Positions 16,448 to 24,336 of a DNA stretch of 32,683 nt are shown here, in pieces (the stretch's first letter is position 1; every line of letters begins with the position of its first letter). The stretch comes from Eubacteriales bacterium. GTDB taxonomy: Bacteria; Bacillota; Clostridia; Saccharofermentanales; UBA5734. Under the pieces are notes generated by a model. It saw only the letters and a list, made by a program, of their open reading frames with translations. It had not been told where the DNA came from and searched no databases. The stretch is taken from assembly GCA_028695145.1 (NCBI GenBank), contig JAQVJP010000017.1, positions 1 to 32,683 of the forward strand, read 5' to 3'. The position numbers and the translations under genes are program-made.

Positions 16448-17293
16448 TCAGGCAAAAGCTTCTGCCAGGGCTTGTTTCATAACCTCGATAGAAGGTTCTG
16501 CACCAGTCCAGAGTTTATAAGCTATTGCTCCTTGATAGACCAGCATTGCAAGTCCATCATAGATAACAGCACCGCGCTTTTGAGCTTCCTTCAGAAATGG
16601 TGTTATGGCCGGATTAGGTATGATATCTTGAACAATCATACCCGGCTTAATATCATCAAGTCTGATATCCGGATAATTTTTATCAGGATATAAGCCTACG
16701 CTTGTAGCGTTTATAAGAATATCACAGGCAGGGATTCTGACACCATCAGCCCATGGAATAAAATCTGCCTGACAATCTGTTTTCTTATTTAGCAAATCAC
16801 GAAGTGATTGACCCCTATCAGCATTTCTGTTAATAATCGATATCGATGAACACCCGGCAAGCGCACTCTCTACAGCTACTGCCCGGCCGGCTCCACCGGC
16901 CCCAAGTATCACAAGATGTTTACCCTTAAGATCAATTCCTCTCTGCTTCATTCCCTCAACAAAACCTTTGCCATCGGTATTGGTACCAATAAGCTTATCC
17001 TCATCACGATAGACAGTATTAACAGCACCTATCAATTCTGCGCTCTCAGTAATTTCATCAAGCAAAGGAATAATCGCAGTCTTATGCGGAATCGTCAGAT
17101 TAATACCATCGAAATTCATTGCCCTCATACCTTGGACAGCTGCAGGCAAATCTTCAGGTTTTACCAACAATGTCAAATAGCGCCAGTCAAGTCCTGCAGC
17201 CTGAAAAGCAGCTTCCTGCATAACAATCGTCGGGTTTTCATCTACCGGATAACCGAACACTCCGGTCAATTTAGATCTGAAACTCTTAACCAT
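16448..17293 (-). CDS. Shikimate dehydrogenase family protein with atypical substrate motif
   Basis: This 281-residue protein has the AroE fold: catalytic Lys71 in NLTIPHK, Asp107 in NTDGKGF, Asn92 in GAVNT and the dinucleotide loop GAGGAG at 131-136. Typical AroE carries a Ser-x-Ser-Pro just after the first strand to bind the shikimate carboxylate; here the place reads VDENPT (about 17-22). I recall a group of AroE-like oxidoreductases with this version in Firmicutes and Actinobacteria whose substrate is not clearly shikimate. It is the last gene of the six-gene operon. Its ATG (17293) overlaps the ATPase stop by one base (TGATG), with AGGAGG 8 bases upstream. It may still be the biosynthetic enzyme, as no other aro gene is visible to compare. 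Confidence 0.85.
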   Translation of the reverse strand: MVKSFRSKLTGVFGYPVDENPTIVMQEAAFQAAGLDWRYLTLLVKPEDLPAAVQGMRAMNFDGINLTIPHKTAIIPLLDEITESAELIGAVNTVYRDEDKLIGTNTDGKGFVEGMKQRGIDLKGKHLVILGAGGAGRAVAVESALAGCSSISIINRNADRGQSLRDLLNKKTDCQADFIPWADGVRIPACDILINATSVGLYPDKNYPDIRLDDIKPGMIVQDIIPNPAITPFLKEAQKRGAVIYDGLAMLVYQGAIAYKLWTGAEPSIEVMKQALAEAFA

Positions 17294-18006
17294 CAAGCGT
17301 TACCTCCTGTTTTTGCCACATATTTATCTACATCAAGATTAATTCTGCCATCTTTGATTTCCAGAATTCGATCAGCTTTTTCCGCGATTCTCTGATCATG
17401 CGTGATAATAATAAAAGTTGATTTGATTTCCTGATTTATTTCCCGCAGCAAAGTGTAAATTGATTCTGTAGTTTGTGAATCAAGATTGCCAGTAGGTTCA
17501 TCTCCGAGAATAATTTTAGGTTCGTTTATAAGGCTGCGCGCAATCGCGGTCCTCTGTTGTTGTCCACCGGAGAGATCAGTGGCCAGATTGCTCTTTACGC
17601 GTGATAAACCGACAAGGTCTATCAACTCAAGCGCCCGCTTCTTATCACGATCGTCAATTCTACCCTTGCGAATCAAAGCAGGCATCAGAACATTCTCCAG
17701 AACAGTAAATTCCGGCAGCAGATAGTGAAATTGAAAAATAAAACCGATTGTCTGATTCCTAAGCTCAGCCAGCTGATCTTTTGTCATGCTTGCGGTTTTT
17801 GTGCCATTTATGACTACTTCGCCGCTGGTCGGCCTGTCAAGCGTGCCCATAATATTCATTAGAGTAGACTTGCCGCTACCTGACTCACCAATAACTGCGT
17901 TAAATGAACCAGCTTCAAAGGCAAGATCAATATCAAAGAGAACCTGCGTCTTGATTTTCTCACCATAAACCTTATTAATACCTGATAATTTTAACAACTC
18001 AGCCAT
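17293..18006 (-). CDS. ABC transporter ATP-binding protein, LolD/MacB family
   Basis: This 237-residue ATPase shows Walker A GESGSGKS at residues 40-47, the Q-loop region, LSGGQQQR as the signature and LGDEPTGNLD as Walker B with its catalytic Glu. The MNIMGTLDRPTSGEV stretch after Walker A is typical of the LolD/MacB/FtsE group, which drives mechanical movement of an FtsX-type permease rather than classical uptake. The start overlaps the end of the permease gene by 8 bases, so the pair is certainly translated together. Its partner is the adjacent permease; the cargo is unknown. Confidence 0.94.
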   Translation of the reverse strand: MAELLKLSGINKVYGEKIKTQVLFDIDLAFEAGSFNAVIGESGSGKSTLMNIMGTLDRPTSGEVVINGTKTASMTKDQLAELRNQTIGFIFQFHYLLPEFTVLENVLMPALIRKGRIDDRDKKRALELIDLVGLSRVKSNLATDLSGGQQQRTAIARSLINEPKIILGDEPTGNLDSQTTESIYTLLREINQEIKSTFIIITHDQRIAEKADRILEIKDGRINLDVDKYVAKTGGNA

Positions 18007-19156
18007 TTTTAATCACCTCAATCGGATTAAGCTTAGAAGATTTGCGTGCCGGTATGAACGCGGCAAGTGTCGCGGCAATGATCGCTATAAACATCGACAC
18101 AAAGACAAATACCGGATCAAAATAAAAAGGTACCAGCGATGACCCATCAGGATTTTTTACAAACACGGAAAAAGACCAGTTCAGCAGAAGCCCGAGGCCG
18201 GTGCCTATTATTGAGCCAACAGTACCAAGAATCAATCCCTGTGCCAGAAAAATCCAGCTGGCCGCACGATCTTTTATACCCATCGCCTTAAGAATTCCGA
18301 GCTGTCGCGATTTCTGAACTACCGAAATAGCCAAAACTGAGCTTATACCGAGAAGAACAGCCAACAGCACAAAAACCTGTATCATATAGCTGGAGGCAGA
18401 TTGACCTGACAGTCCACTCAGAAGCGACGCGTTTTGATCCTTCCAGTTTGTTATTTTCTGCTCTTCTGATAATAAACCAGACCAGCCAGCAGCTATTGTA
18501 TCTGCCGAGAAGACGTCTTCTATCTGTATTTCAATACTGCTCAGCTGATTATCAGCAGAAAAGAGCTCCTGTACAGCTATAAGATCTGATATCGCCCATG
18601 ATTCATTGATAGAAGATACTTGTAAATCAAATATTCCAGAAACTGTTAACTCGCTTGATTTACCTTCAGGATTAACAGCGGTTATCATATCGCCCGGTTC
18701 AATTCCGGTTTCCGCGGCAAGTGCTGAACCAAGTAAAATTTCTGAAGAATTTGCGGGCATATCTCCTTCGACAAGTGATTCACTGAAACGATAGATACTA
18801 TCTGCCTGATCAAGCTCGAAACCACGAAATAGAAGAGGCCACGTCTCGTCTTCGTACACCATAAACCCGGAATTACTATACGATACAGCTAATTTATCAG
18901 CTTGTTCATCTGCAGTAAGCTGAATGATAAGATCATCATCGCGTTCAAAATAACGTGCGCTGCCGGCAGGCTCAACCGTAATGTGGGAAGATCGTCCAAT
19001 AGTATTGTCAACAAGAGAGCGCTGTAGACCATCGATCAGCGAGCCAATGAATATCTGTACAGAAACGCCGATTGTTATTCCAAGCAAAATAAGTATAGTC
19101 TGTCCACGGCTTGACTTGAGAAACCGCCAGGCAATACGAAACGATAAACCGCTCAT
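17999..19156 (-). CDS. FtsX/MacB-type ABC transporter permease
   Basis: This 385-residue membrane protein has the type VII ABC permease layout. TM1 is at about 17-40, followed by a large extracytoplasmic MacB-like domain (about 45-250), then three TM segments (about 255-282, 300-325 and 345-370). The cytoplasmic motif QKSRQLGILKAMG after TM2 and the closing PARKSSKLNPIEVI are characteristic. With the LolD-type ATPase it should form a mechanotransmission complex that extrudes or releases lipids, peptides or lipoproteins. I start at the ATG at 19156 (AGGAGG 7 bases upstream); the frame extends only by a TTG. It sits 2 bases after the B12-domain gene's stop. A single permease gene implies a homodimer. 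Confidence 0.92.
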   Translation of the reverse strand: MSGLSFRIAWRFLKSSRGQTILILLGITIGVSVQIFIGSLIDGLQRSLVDNTIGRSSHITVEPAGSARYFERDDDLIIQLTADEQADKLAVSYSNSGFMVYEDETWPLLFRGFELDQADSIYRFSESLVEGDMPANSSEILLGSALAAETGIEPGDMITAVNPEGKSSELTVSGIFDLQVSSINESWAISDLIAVQELFSADNQLSSIEIQIEDVFSADTIAAGWSGLLSEEQKITNWKDQNASLLSGLSGQSASSYMIQVFVLLAVLLGISSVLAISVVQKSRQLGILKAMGIKDRAASWIFLAQGLILGTVGSIIGTGLGLLLNWSFSVFVKNPDGSSLVPFYFDPVFVFVSMFIAIIAATLAAFIPARKSSKLNPIEVIKNG

Positions 19157-19158
19157 AA

Positions 19159-19815
19159 TCAAGCCTCCTCGTCATTTTTTATCTGAAGCAAATCTGACAA
19201 AATTCCGTCAACGCCAAGAGAAGCGCAGCTGTCCGGAGTACCGCTGCAGGCGCTGCCGCCGGCAAGCAGCTCCACAGGATAATCCAACTCAGATCTTATT
19301 CTTGTAACAGTTCTCTTGGCGGCAAAAAGGTTAAAAGAATTTGTGATGCTTATGACAACAGTTTGTGGCCTAAGCTGTTTAAGCGCGTTGATCAAAGTCA
19401 GAATAGGTGTGCGGGCTCCAAGATAATAGGTTTTATATCCGGCAATAGTATAAAAATCGAGCACCATACGTGCTCCCATATCGTGCTGTTCTTCTTCAGG
19501 ACAGAAAATCAAAACACTTCTCTGACTTCCGTTAGCAACTTCGGACGGTTTCTCATTTCTGGCTCGCAGAACATAGGGATAAGATGATTCAATTACAGCT
19601 CGTACTATTGCTGACTGCATATGCTCTCGCCAAATCATACTATCCTGCTCTTCTTCAGGAAAAACAAGTCGATTAAGGGCAGGTGTGAGTATTTCCAGAT
19701 ACAACTGTTCAATCCCTATTTCCTGTCTGTCAAGAGCAGTCAGGCACAACATAACAGCGGACTCTCTATCCAGATTATCGAGAGCCGCCGCAAATTCACT
19801 ATACAGTTTTTGCAT
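19159..19815 (-). CDS. Stand-alone cobalamin-binding-domain protein
   Basis: This 218-residue protein has two parts. Residues 1-90 are a helical cap like the B12-binding-2 domain, with a W62-R-E64-H65 motif near its end. Residues 98-210 are a Rossmann-like B12-binding domain with E109-x-H111-D-x-G114, where the His would be the lower cobalt ligand, then ITNSFN and AGGSACSG. The arrangement recalls the sensory halves of CarH/LitR photoreceptors and the corrinoid proteins of methyltransferases. There is no DNA-binding domain, and no methyltransferase gene is nearby. It lies inside the ABC-transporter operon, with AGGAGG 7 bases before the ATG. It may be a cobalamin- or light-responsive regulatory subunit or a corrinoid carrier; the role is open. 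Confidence 0.82.
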   Translation of the reverse strand: MQKLYSEFAAALDNLDRESAVMLCLTALDRQEIGIEQLYLEILTPALNRLVFPEEEQDSMIWREHMQSAIVRAVIESSYPYVLRARNEKPSEVANGSQRSVLIFCPEEEQHDMGARMVLDFYTIAGYKTYYLGARTPILTLINALKQLRPQTVVISITNSFNLFAAKRTVTRIRSELDYPVELLAGGSACSGTPDSCASLGVDGILSDLLQIKNDEEA

Positions 19816-19840
19816 ATGATATCCTCCTGATCAACTATTA

Positions 19841-20191
19841 TCAGCTTAGTAGTTTGAGAACAGTCTCAGGCAATGGAGACTGCTGTGCTTTTAATATGTC
19901 GGCACTCTCCATATTCATATCTTGTTTAATTTCGTTAAGCAACTGCCTGACACGCTCAAAAGGCAAAGGTTCATTCGCGTCACGCACTTCATAGTGGATT
20001 CGTTCAGGAACTTCACCTGTGCTATCAACATAATAATGACTAATCTCATCACCAATTGGATGACTCTTGACCGGTAAGAAGCCTTCAGAAACTTGTTTAC
20101 GCTCATCTGCTTCTTTCGCGCGCCTGCGGGTTGTAGAATTATTTATCTTGTCAGATAAGAAATTGTTGCTGTTTCCAGGAATAATTTTCAT
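19841..20191 (-). CDS. Hypothetical protein, 116 residues
   Basis: I do not recognise a family. The protein is hydrophilic and charged, with no membrane segment or signal peptide. A basic stretch TTRRRAKEADERKQ lies near residues 20-33, a segment ISHYYVDSTGEVPERIHYEV near 50-70 looks like beta strands, and an amphipathic helix with ERVRQLLNEIKQDM follows at about 77-92. The start is the ATG at 20191, with GAGGAG 8 bases upstream; a GTG three codons earlier overlaps the previous stop. Coding is supported by its tight place in the operon: 5 bases after the pRiA4b-type gene and 25 bases before the B12-domain gene. Its function is unknown. Confidence 0.75.
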   Translation of the reverse strand: MKIIPGNSNNFLSDKINNSTTRRRAKEADERKQVSEGFLPVKSHPIGDEISHYYVDSTGEVPERIHYEVRDANEPLPFERVRQLLNEIKQDMNMESADILKAQQSPLPETVLKLLS

Positions 20192-20196
20192 ACCAT

Positions 20197-21294
20197 TCAC
20201 TCCTCACATACGGCCTTGCGAAATCTCGTTTCACTATCCTCATCCTCAATTACCTGTAAACATCTTTGTCTAACTTCAGCTGGTATAACAAGCACCGGAT
20301 AGAAATCCTCAGGAGTCTGCCGCATTGGCACAGGCATTTGTTTACGATCAAGATCCGCCAATTCATAAACATAACCTCTGACTTTTAATTCATCAACTAT
20401 TTTAATGATATCTTCCCGATTTTTCAGGCACTCCTGATACCTTTCCAGCTCAAATGGTATATCAGATTCATGGTTGGCAATTAGATAACACAACAGTTGA
20501 TGATCTGAAATTGATTCATTCTCTTCAACATGCATAAAATCATATACAGAAGCTATAATGTCAGCCGTAAGTGAAGTAATCAGATCTTCCTTATTCAACC
20601 TGCTCCAGTTCCGGGTTTTATGCAAGCGGCCAACAGCACGCAGCACAAGCATTTTCTGTCGTGTCAGACAGCTATACAATCGCCACTCATAGGGATTGGT
20701 GTACTGATAACGTCTATATTCCGGCAGAAGCAGCGCGAGCCTGATATTAATCTCATCAAGATCAGGCTCGATCAATTCAAAACTCTCATCCGCAGGAGCC
20801 GAACCACGCGCCTTGATACAGCAAGGATAAATAACTGTTGGCTCCTTCGGCAGAACACGTTCAAAAACGACATCATGTTCCCAGTTTTCTTCAAAATCGT
20901 AAGTATAGACTCCACGTTCAAACTGGGAAAAAATATCAGTCAACCGTGTCATCTGTTCACTTCTGAGCTCAACATTGTTTTTTGTATCGCTCATCATCTC
21001 AAGCTCATTTTGTGATTCGATCCGCACCTTGCCGCCAAAAACAAAATTATGTGGGTTTTTATCATCCCATTCGAAGGTTGCTTGAATCACAGCATGAAGG
21101 CCGGCGAAGCTCCAATCATCCGGAACAAGGACACGCCTCCATACAGGAGCGGGAGTATGCCTGAGCTGAATCTTGAACTGCAGGACAGAGACCCCAGTGT
21201 TAACTCCGCCATCAAACTCTCTCGCCATATTGAGAATATTTTGTTTTCTGCTGGTTTCAATGGCATTTCTGATCATACGACCACCCCATTTCAT
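20197..21294 (-). CDS. pRiA4b ORF-3-family protein with C-terminal extension
   Basis: The N-terminal part (about residues 30-170) matches the plasmid pRiA4b ORF-3 family: a strand with QFKIQLRHTPAPVWRRV, LHAVIQATFEWDD, PHNFVFGG, YTYDFEENWEHDVVFE, then YPCCIKARGSAPADES. This family is found in many bacteria but has no established function. Residues 170-365 form a charged helical extension I cannot assign. It is the first gene of the six-gene operon, starting about 50 bases after the terminator of dacA. The start is uncertain: the ATG at 21294 has only weak Shine-Dalgarno support, and the in-frame ATG at 21276 has GGTGG close by. The sequence between dacA and this gene is A/T-rich with no clear promoter boxes. 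Confidence 0.82.
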   Translation of the reverse strand: MKWGGRMIRNAIETSRKQNILNMAREFDGGVNTGVSVLQFKIQLRHTPAPVWRRVLVPDDWSFAGLHAVIQATFEWDDKNPHNFVFGGKVRIESQNELEMMSDTKNNVELRSEQMTRLTDIFSQFERGVYTYDFEENWEHDVVFERVLPKEPTVIYPCCIKARGSAPADESFELIEPDLDEINIRLALLLPEYRRYQYTNPYEWRLYSCLTRQKMLVLRAVGRLHKTRNWSRLNKEDLITSLTADIIASVYDFMHVEENESISDHQLLCYLIANHESDIPFELERYQECLKNREDIIKIVDELKVRGYVYELADLDRKQMPVPMRQTPEDFYPVLVIPAEVRQRCLQVIEDEDSETRFRKAVCEE

Positions 21295-21342
21295 ATTCTC
21301 AGCACTTGTTAAAATAATATCTATAACAATATATTGACATAG

Positions 21343-21373
21343 AAAAACAGCCGACGCAAGATGATTCGGCTGT
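21343..21373 (-). terminator. Rho-independent terminator after dacA
   Basis: An 8-bp stem (21347-21354 with 21366-21373, arm ACAGCCGA) and an 11-base loop are followed on the minus strand by five T residues. It separates dacA from the six-gene operon. Confidence 0.8.
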
Positions 21374-21399
21374 CAATCAGTTAAATGTCTCACAATTAT

Positions 21400-22845
21400 T
21401 TATACCGGACGATTATTACGATCAACTCTTCCGGGAGATACACCATACTTACGGCGAAGACGCTCAAGCTTACGTCTTCTGCGCTGACGTCTCCAAATCT
21501 TGTAAATAACAGCCAGAACCAATATAAACATAATAATACCTGCGGCGATGAGAGCTTTTGCCAGAATATCCACCATAGCACTCTTGTCATCCACATTATT
21601 ATCGGTATCTTGAGTATTGCTGCTATTGCCTGATTGCGGCTTGACGCTGGAACCACCAAGCTCTTCCTGTACAGTTATTTCCAGAGAGCTGACAGCAAGA
21701 GAACTATACATAATTGAGTTGTCTGACTCTTCATTAATAAAAAACGCGGCGCTGGCTGATTCTTCCTCAGTTATTTGTTCTGGAATATCGTATTCTATCG
21801 AGATGTCCTTCTCAGTTAGACTCTCATGCAAATAGAAACTAACATCCTCGGATGCGTAGCAAACAGTTTCAGTGTTAACGCCTTCAGTGTTTTGCCCGCT
21901 CACTTTCTTAACAATACTCGAGGCCGGAATGGTCACCTGACGGAAATGATCGTAACCATAATCAAACAGTGCCGTTGTGTCATTATACTTGTCATATTTA
22001 CCATATGATTTCAGCACAACAGCTATCAGAACGCGACCATTTCGGTTAGCCGCAGTCACAAGTGTATGTCCAGCTTGATCAGTGTAACCAGTCTTACTGG
22101 CAATAATGCCATCATATTCTATGATGCCATTAACAAGACAGTTAGCACTGTTGAGACAACGTGTTTCAGGCTGTTTATTTGTCGGAGGAATCTCGTATCT
22201 GATTTCACTAAACAGCTGCAAGAAATCTGGAAGCTGGACAGCTTCGCGCATAATCAGCGCCATATCGTGAGCCGTTGTATAATGTTCATCATCCGGCAGA
22301 CCATGAGCGTTAACAAAATGGCTGCCCTCAGCACCCAGCTGTGAAGCGCGTCTGTTCATCAGCTCAGCAAACCCATCCATGGAGCCACCAATCGCCTCAG
22401 CTATACCATTGGCAGCATCGTTGCCGGAAGCAATAGACAAACCATACAATGCCTGCTCCAGTGTAATCTGCTCATCAGTATCAAGAGCGATATGCGATGA
22501 ACCACGCTCAATCGAAAACACGGCTTCTTCACTCATTGTCAAATGCTGATCAAGCCGTCCATTTTCAAGCGCCAGCAACGCGGTCATAATTTTCGTAATG
22601 CTTGCTGGATACATGCGTCTGTCCATACTCTTTTCGTACAAAATCTGACCGGTCGACGCATCCATCAGAATTGCCGCTTCCGACATTATCTGCGGTGGTT
22701 GGACAGCATTTTCATCAGCTTCTGTCTCATCAGCAGCCAACGGTGTCGGTGACAGTTCCGGAGCTTGTGCCGTAACAGAACCAATCAAAAAATAAATCAT
22801 ATATAAAACAATCAAAACACTGGCAAAAGTCTTCTTCATACGCAT
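21400..22845 (-). CDS. dacA: D-alanyl-D-alanine carboxypeptidase (PBP5/DacA-type)
   Basis: This penicillin-binding protein trims the terminal D-Ala of peptidoglycan stem peptides outside the membrane. A signal peptide covers about residues 1-27. The active-site triads are S82-I-T-K85, S140-G-N142 and K251-T-G253, in a peptidase S11 domain (about 50-290). A beta-rich C-terminal domain follows, then a Ser/Asn/Asp-rich linker, one TM helix (about 428-452) and a very basic tail with RRQRRRRK. A C-terminal TM instead of an amphipathic helix anchor is common in Firmicutes DacF/DacB-like proteins. The start is the ATG at 22845 (AGGA 9 bases upstream); another in-frame ATG lies at 22839. It is monocistronic. 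Confidence 0.95.
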   Translation of the reverse strand: MRMKKTFASVLIVLYMIYFLIGSVTAQAPELSPTPLAADETEADENAVQPPQIMSEAAILMDASTGQILYEKSMDRRMYPASITKIMTALLALENGRLDQHLTMSEEAVFSIERGSSHIALDTDEQITLEQALYGLSIASGNDAANGIAEAIGGSMDGFAELMNRRASQLGAEGSHFVNAHGLPDDEHYTTAHDMALIMREAVQLPDFLQLFSEIRYEIPPTNKQPETRCLNSANCLVNGIIEYDGIIASKTGYTDQAGHTLVTAANRNGRVLIAVVLKSYGKYDKYNDTTALFDYGYDHFRQVTIPASSIVKKVSGQNTEGVNTETVCYASEDVSFYLHESLTEKDISIEYDIPEQITEEESASAAFFINEESDNSIMYSSLAVSSLEITVQEELGGSSVKPQSGNSSNTQDTDNNVDDKSAMVDILAKALIAAGIIMFILVLAVIYKIWRRQRRRRKLERLRRKYGVSPGRVDRNNRPV

Positions 22846-22894
22846 CCTGTTCAATCCTGCAGTTCATTCACTGTCAGGTGATTTACTCTTGAAG

Positions 22895-22900
22895 ATTATA
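22895..22900 (-). promoter_or_regulatory. Candidate -10 box for dacA
   Basis: A minus-strand TATAAT lies about 50 bases before the dacA start, directly after the T run of the preceding terminator. No clear -35 hexamer is present. Confidence 0.4.
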
Positions 22901-22915
22901 ACGCAATATACGGGC

Positions 22916-22952
22916 AAAAAAAACCGCCCGCAGAGAATTATACTCCACGGGC
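22916..22952 (-). terminator. Rho-independent terminator after the DUF2680-like gene
   Basis: On the minus strand GCCCG-tg-GAG pairs with CTC-tg-CGGGC around an A/T loop and is followed by GG and eight T residues (22923-22916). A second CGGGC just beyond the T run could pair alternatively with the same GCCCG. Confidence 0.8.
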
Positions 22953-23019
22953 AGCAGTCATTTTTTGTCATAATTAATCATTCGAGAATTATTAAGTAGT
23001 TAATAACTATCTGCAGTTT

Positions 23020-23523
23020 TTACTCGGCAAGACATACACCGGTGCCATTTCCACCACCGCGTCTCATACCTTGACCCATTTGTCCGGCACCTTTGCCGGC
23101 ACCTTGACCATTCTGTGAACCTGAGCCATCCTGATTAAGTTTGAGTCTGAGACCATTTTCTCCCATCGCTTGCTGGCAAGCTTCCGGGTCACCTTCGCAA
23201 GCTGCTCTTCTCTCTTCAATTTGAGCCACTCTTGCGTCAGCTTCTTCCTGAGTCAAAGCACCCTGATCAACAGCTTCTGCCAGGCGTTCAGTCTGAACCT
23301 GCTGTCTTGCGCTGATAAATTCATCAAGCACATCAGCTTCTGCAGCCTGTACTCCATAACCATTACCAGATGTTCTGGCCTCCTGGATTTCTTCTTCAGT
23401 TTTCCCTGTAAGCTCAGCCAGAGCCGCTGCCGGTCCCTGCCATTCAGCCGCATAGGAAATTGCTGTCAGTGAGACAACTGCTGCTACCATAATCATTAAT
23501 ACTACCGCGATTTTTTTCTTCAT
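23020..23523 (-). CDS. Secreted DUF2680-like protein
   Basis: This 167-residue exported protein has a basic start (MKKK), a hydrophobic core and a likely cleavage site after AISYA at about residue 26. The mature part has LAELTGKTEEEIQEA, then a helical segment with RLAEAVDQGALTQEEADARVAQIEERR. This is the short repeated pattern of DUF2680/YckD-like proteins, loosely comparable to the Spy/CpxP helical fold. The tail is rich in Gly, Gln, Met and Arg (GQMGQGMRRGGG) and ends near a Cys, suggesting metal binding or flexibility. The start is the ATG at 23523 (AAGGA 8 bases upstream); the upstream frame lacks signal-peptide logic. It is divergent from a two-component system whose likely binding repeats cover its promoter. 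Its function is unknown. Confidence 0.82.
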   Translation of the reverse strand: MKKKIAVVLMIMVAAVVSLTAISYAAEWQGPAAALAELTGKTEEEIQEARTSGNGYGVQAAEADVLDEFISARQQVQTERLAEAVDQGALTQEEADARVAQIEERRAACEGDPEACQQAMGENGLRLKLNQDGSGSQNGQGAGKGAGQMGQGMRRGGGNGTGVCLAE

Positions 23524-23586
23524 TGTTCTCTTCCTTTCTTGTGCAAACCGTGTTGGCTTGCGTTTGTTGTTTCTGTTTATGTTTTC

Positions 23587-23637
23587 ATGATAAAGCAATA
23601 TTGTGTTGAATTTGTGATAGATGAATTTGAGATTGTG
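23587..23637. promoter_or_regulatory. Promoter of the DUF2680-like gene with TTGTG direct repeats, candidate response-regulator sites
   Basis: A minus-strand TATCAT (23587-23592) serves the secreted-protein gene but has no consensus -35. Its -35 zone (about 23610-23615) is covered by TTGTG repeats (read on the plus strand) at 23601, 23612 and 23633, spaced 11 and 21 bases and so on one face of the helix. OmpR-family regulators bind such direct repeats and often replace a missing -35. Inference from layout only. Confidence 0.5.
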
Positions 23638-23655
23638 AAGGAGTATAATGATCGC

Positions 23656-24336
23656 ATGATTAGAATTCTTCTTGTAGATGATGATAGTAAAATACGTGAT
23701 ATGGTCACCGAGTATTCACAGGCTGAGAGCTGGCTTTTTGATAAGGCGGCTAATGGCATTGAGGCGCTCAGATTAATGGAGAAGCACTCTTATAATCTGA
23801 TTATACTCGATGTTATGATGCCTGGACTTGATGGTTGGGGCACGCTCAGGAGAGTTCGTCAAGACAGCGATATTCCCGTAATTATGTTGACCGCAAGAGA
23901 TGAGGAGTACGATCGATTGCTTGGTTTTGAGCTTGGCGCGGATGACTATATAGGCAAGCCGTTCAGTCCGCGGGAATTGATCGCACGTATAAAAGCACTA
24001 CTCAAGAGATCAGGTGCTTATGATACGGTCAGGGAAGTTATTGAAGCGCGGAGTTTATTTATTGATACTTCAGCCCGACAAGTCAAACTTGCTGATAACA
24101 CGCTGACACTTACGCCGCGTGAATATGATCTGCTGGCTTTTATGGCAGCAAGGCCGGGACAGGCTTTTACCAGAGACCAGCTGTTAAACCATGTCTGGGG
24201 GATAGATTATGTCGGTGATGCCAGAACAGTTGATTCGCATATTAAGAGTTTAAGAGAAAAACTGGGGCCGGAACGAGAGCTAATCGCTACAGTTTGGGGC
24301 ACAGGATATAGATTTGAAGGCGGTAAAAATAGATGA
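23656..24336 (+). CDS. OmpR-family response regulator
   Basis: This 226-residue regulator has a receiver domain with acidic residues D8-D10, phosphoacceptor D52 in LDVMMPG and K101 in IGKPFSP. A winged-helix output domain follows (about 130-225) with LTPREYDLL, DQLLNHVWG, DARTVDSHI and GTGYRFE. I start at the ATG at 23656, where family homology (MIRILLVDDD) begins, although the frame is open from 23539. The ribosome binding site AAGGAG sits 12 bases upstream, unusually far. A 3-codon frame starting at 23648 lies between and overlaps the start as ATGA. The gene overlaps the kinase gene by 4 bases. Likely targets are the divergent DUF2680-like gene and itself. Confidence 0.95.
   Translation: MIRILLVDDDSKIRDMVTEYSQAESWLFDKAANGIEALRLMEKHSYNLIILDVMMPGLDGWGTLRRVRQDSDIPVIMLTARDEEYDRLLGFELGADDYIGKPFSPRELIARIKALLKRSGAYDTVREVIEARSLFIDTSARQVKLADNTLTLTPREYDLLAFMAARPGQAFTRDQLLNHVWGIDYVGDARTVDSHIKSLREKLGPERELIATVWGTGYRFEGGKNR

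Noticed and set aside
23524-23598. N-terminal extension of the DUF2680-like protein
   Set aside because: The extension would place a charged leader before a normal signal peptide; the start at 23523 has AAGGA upstream.
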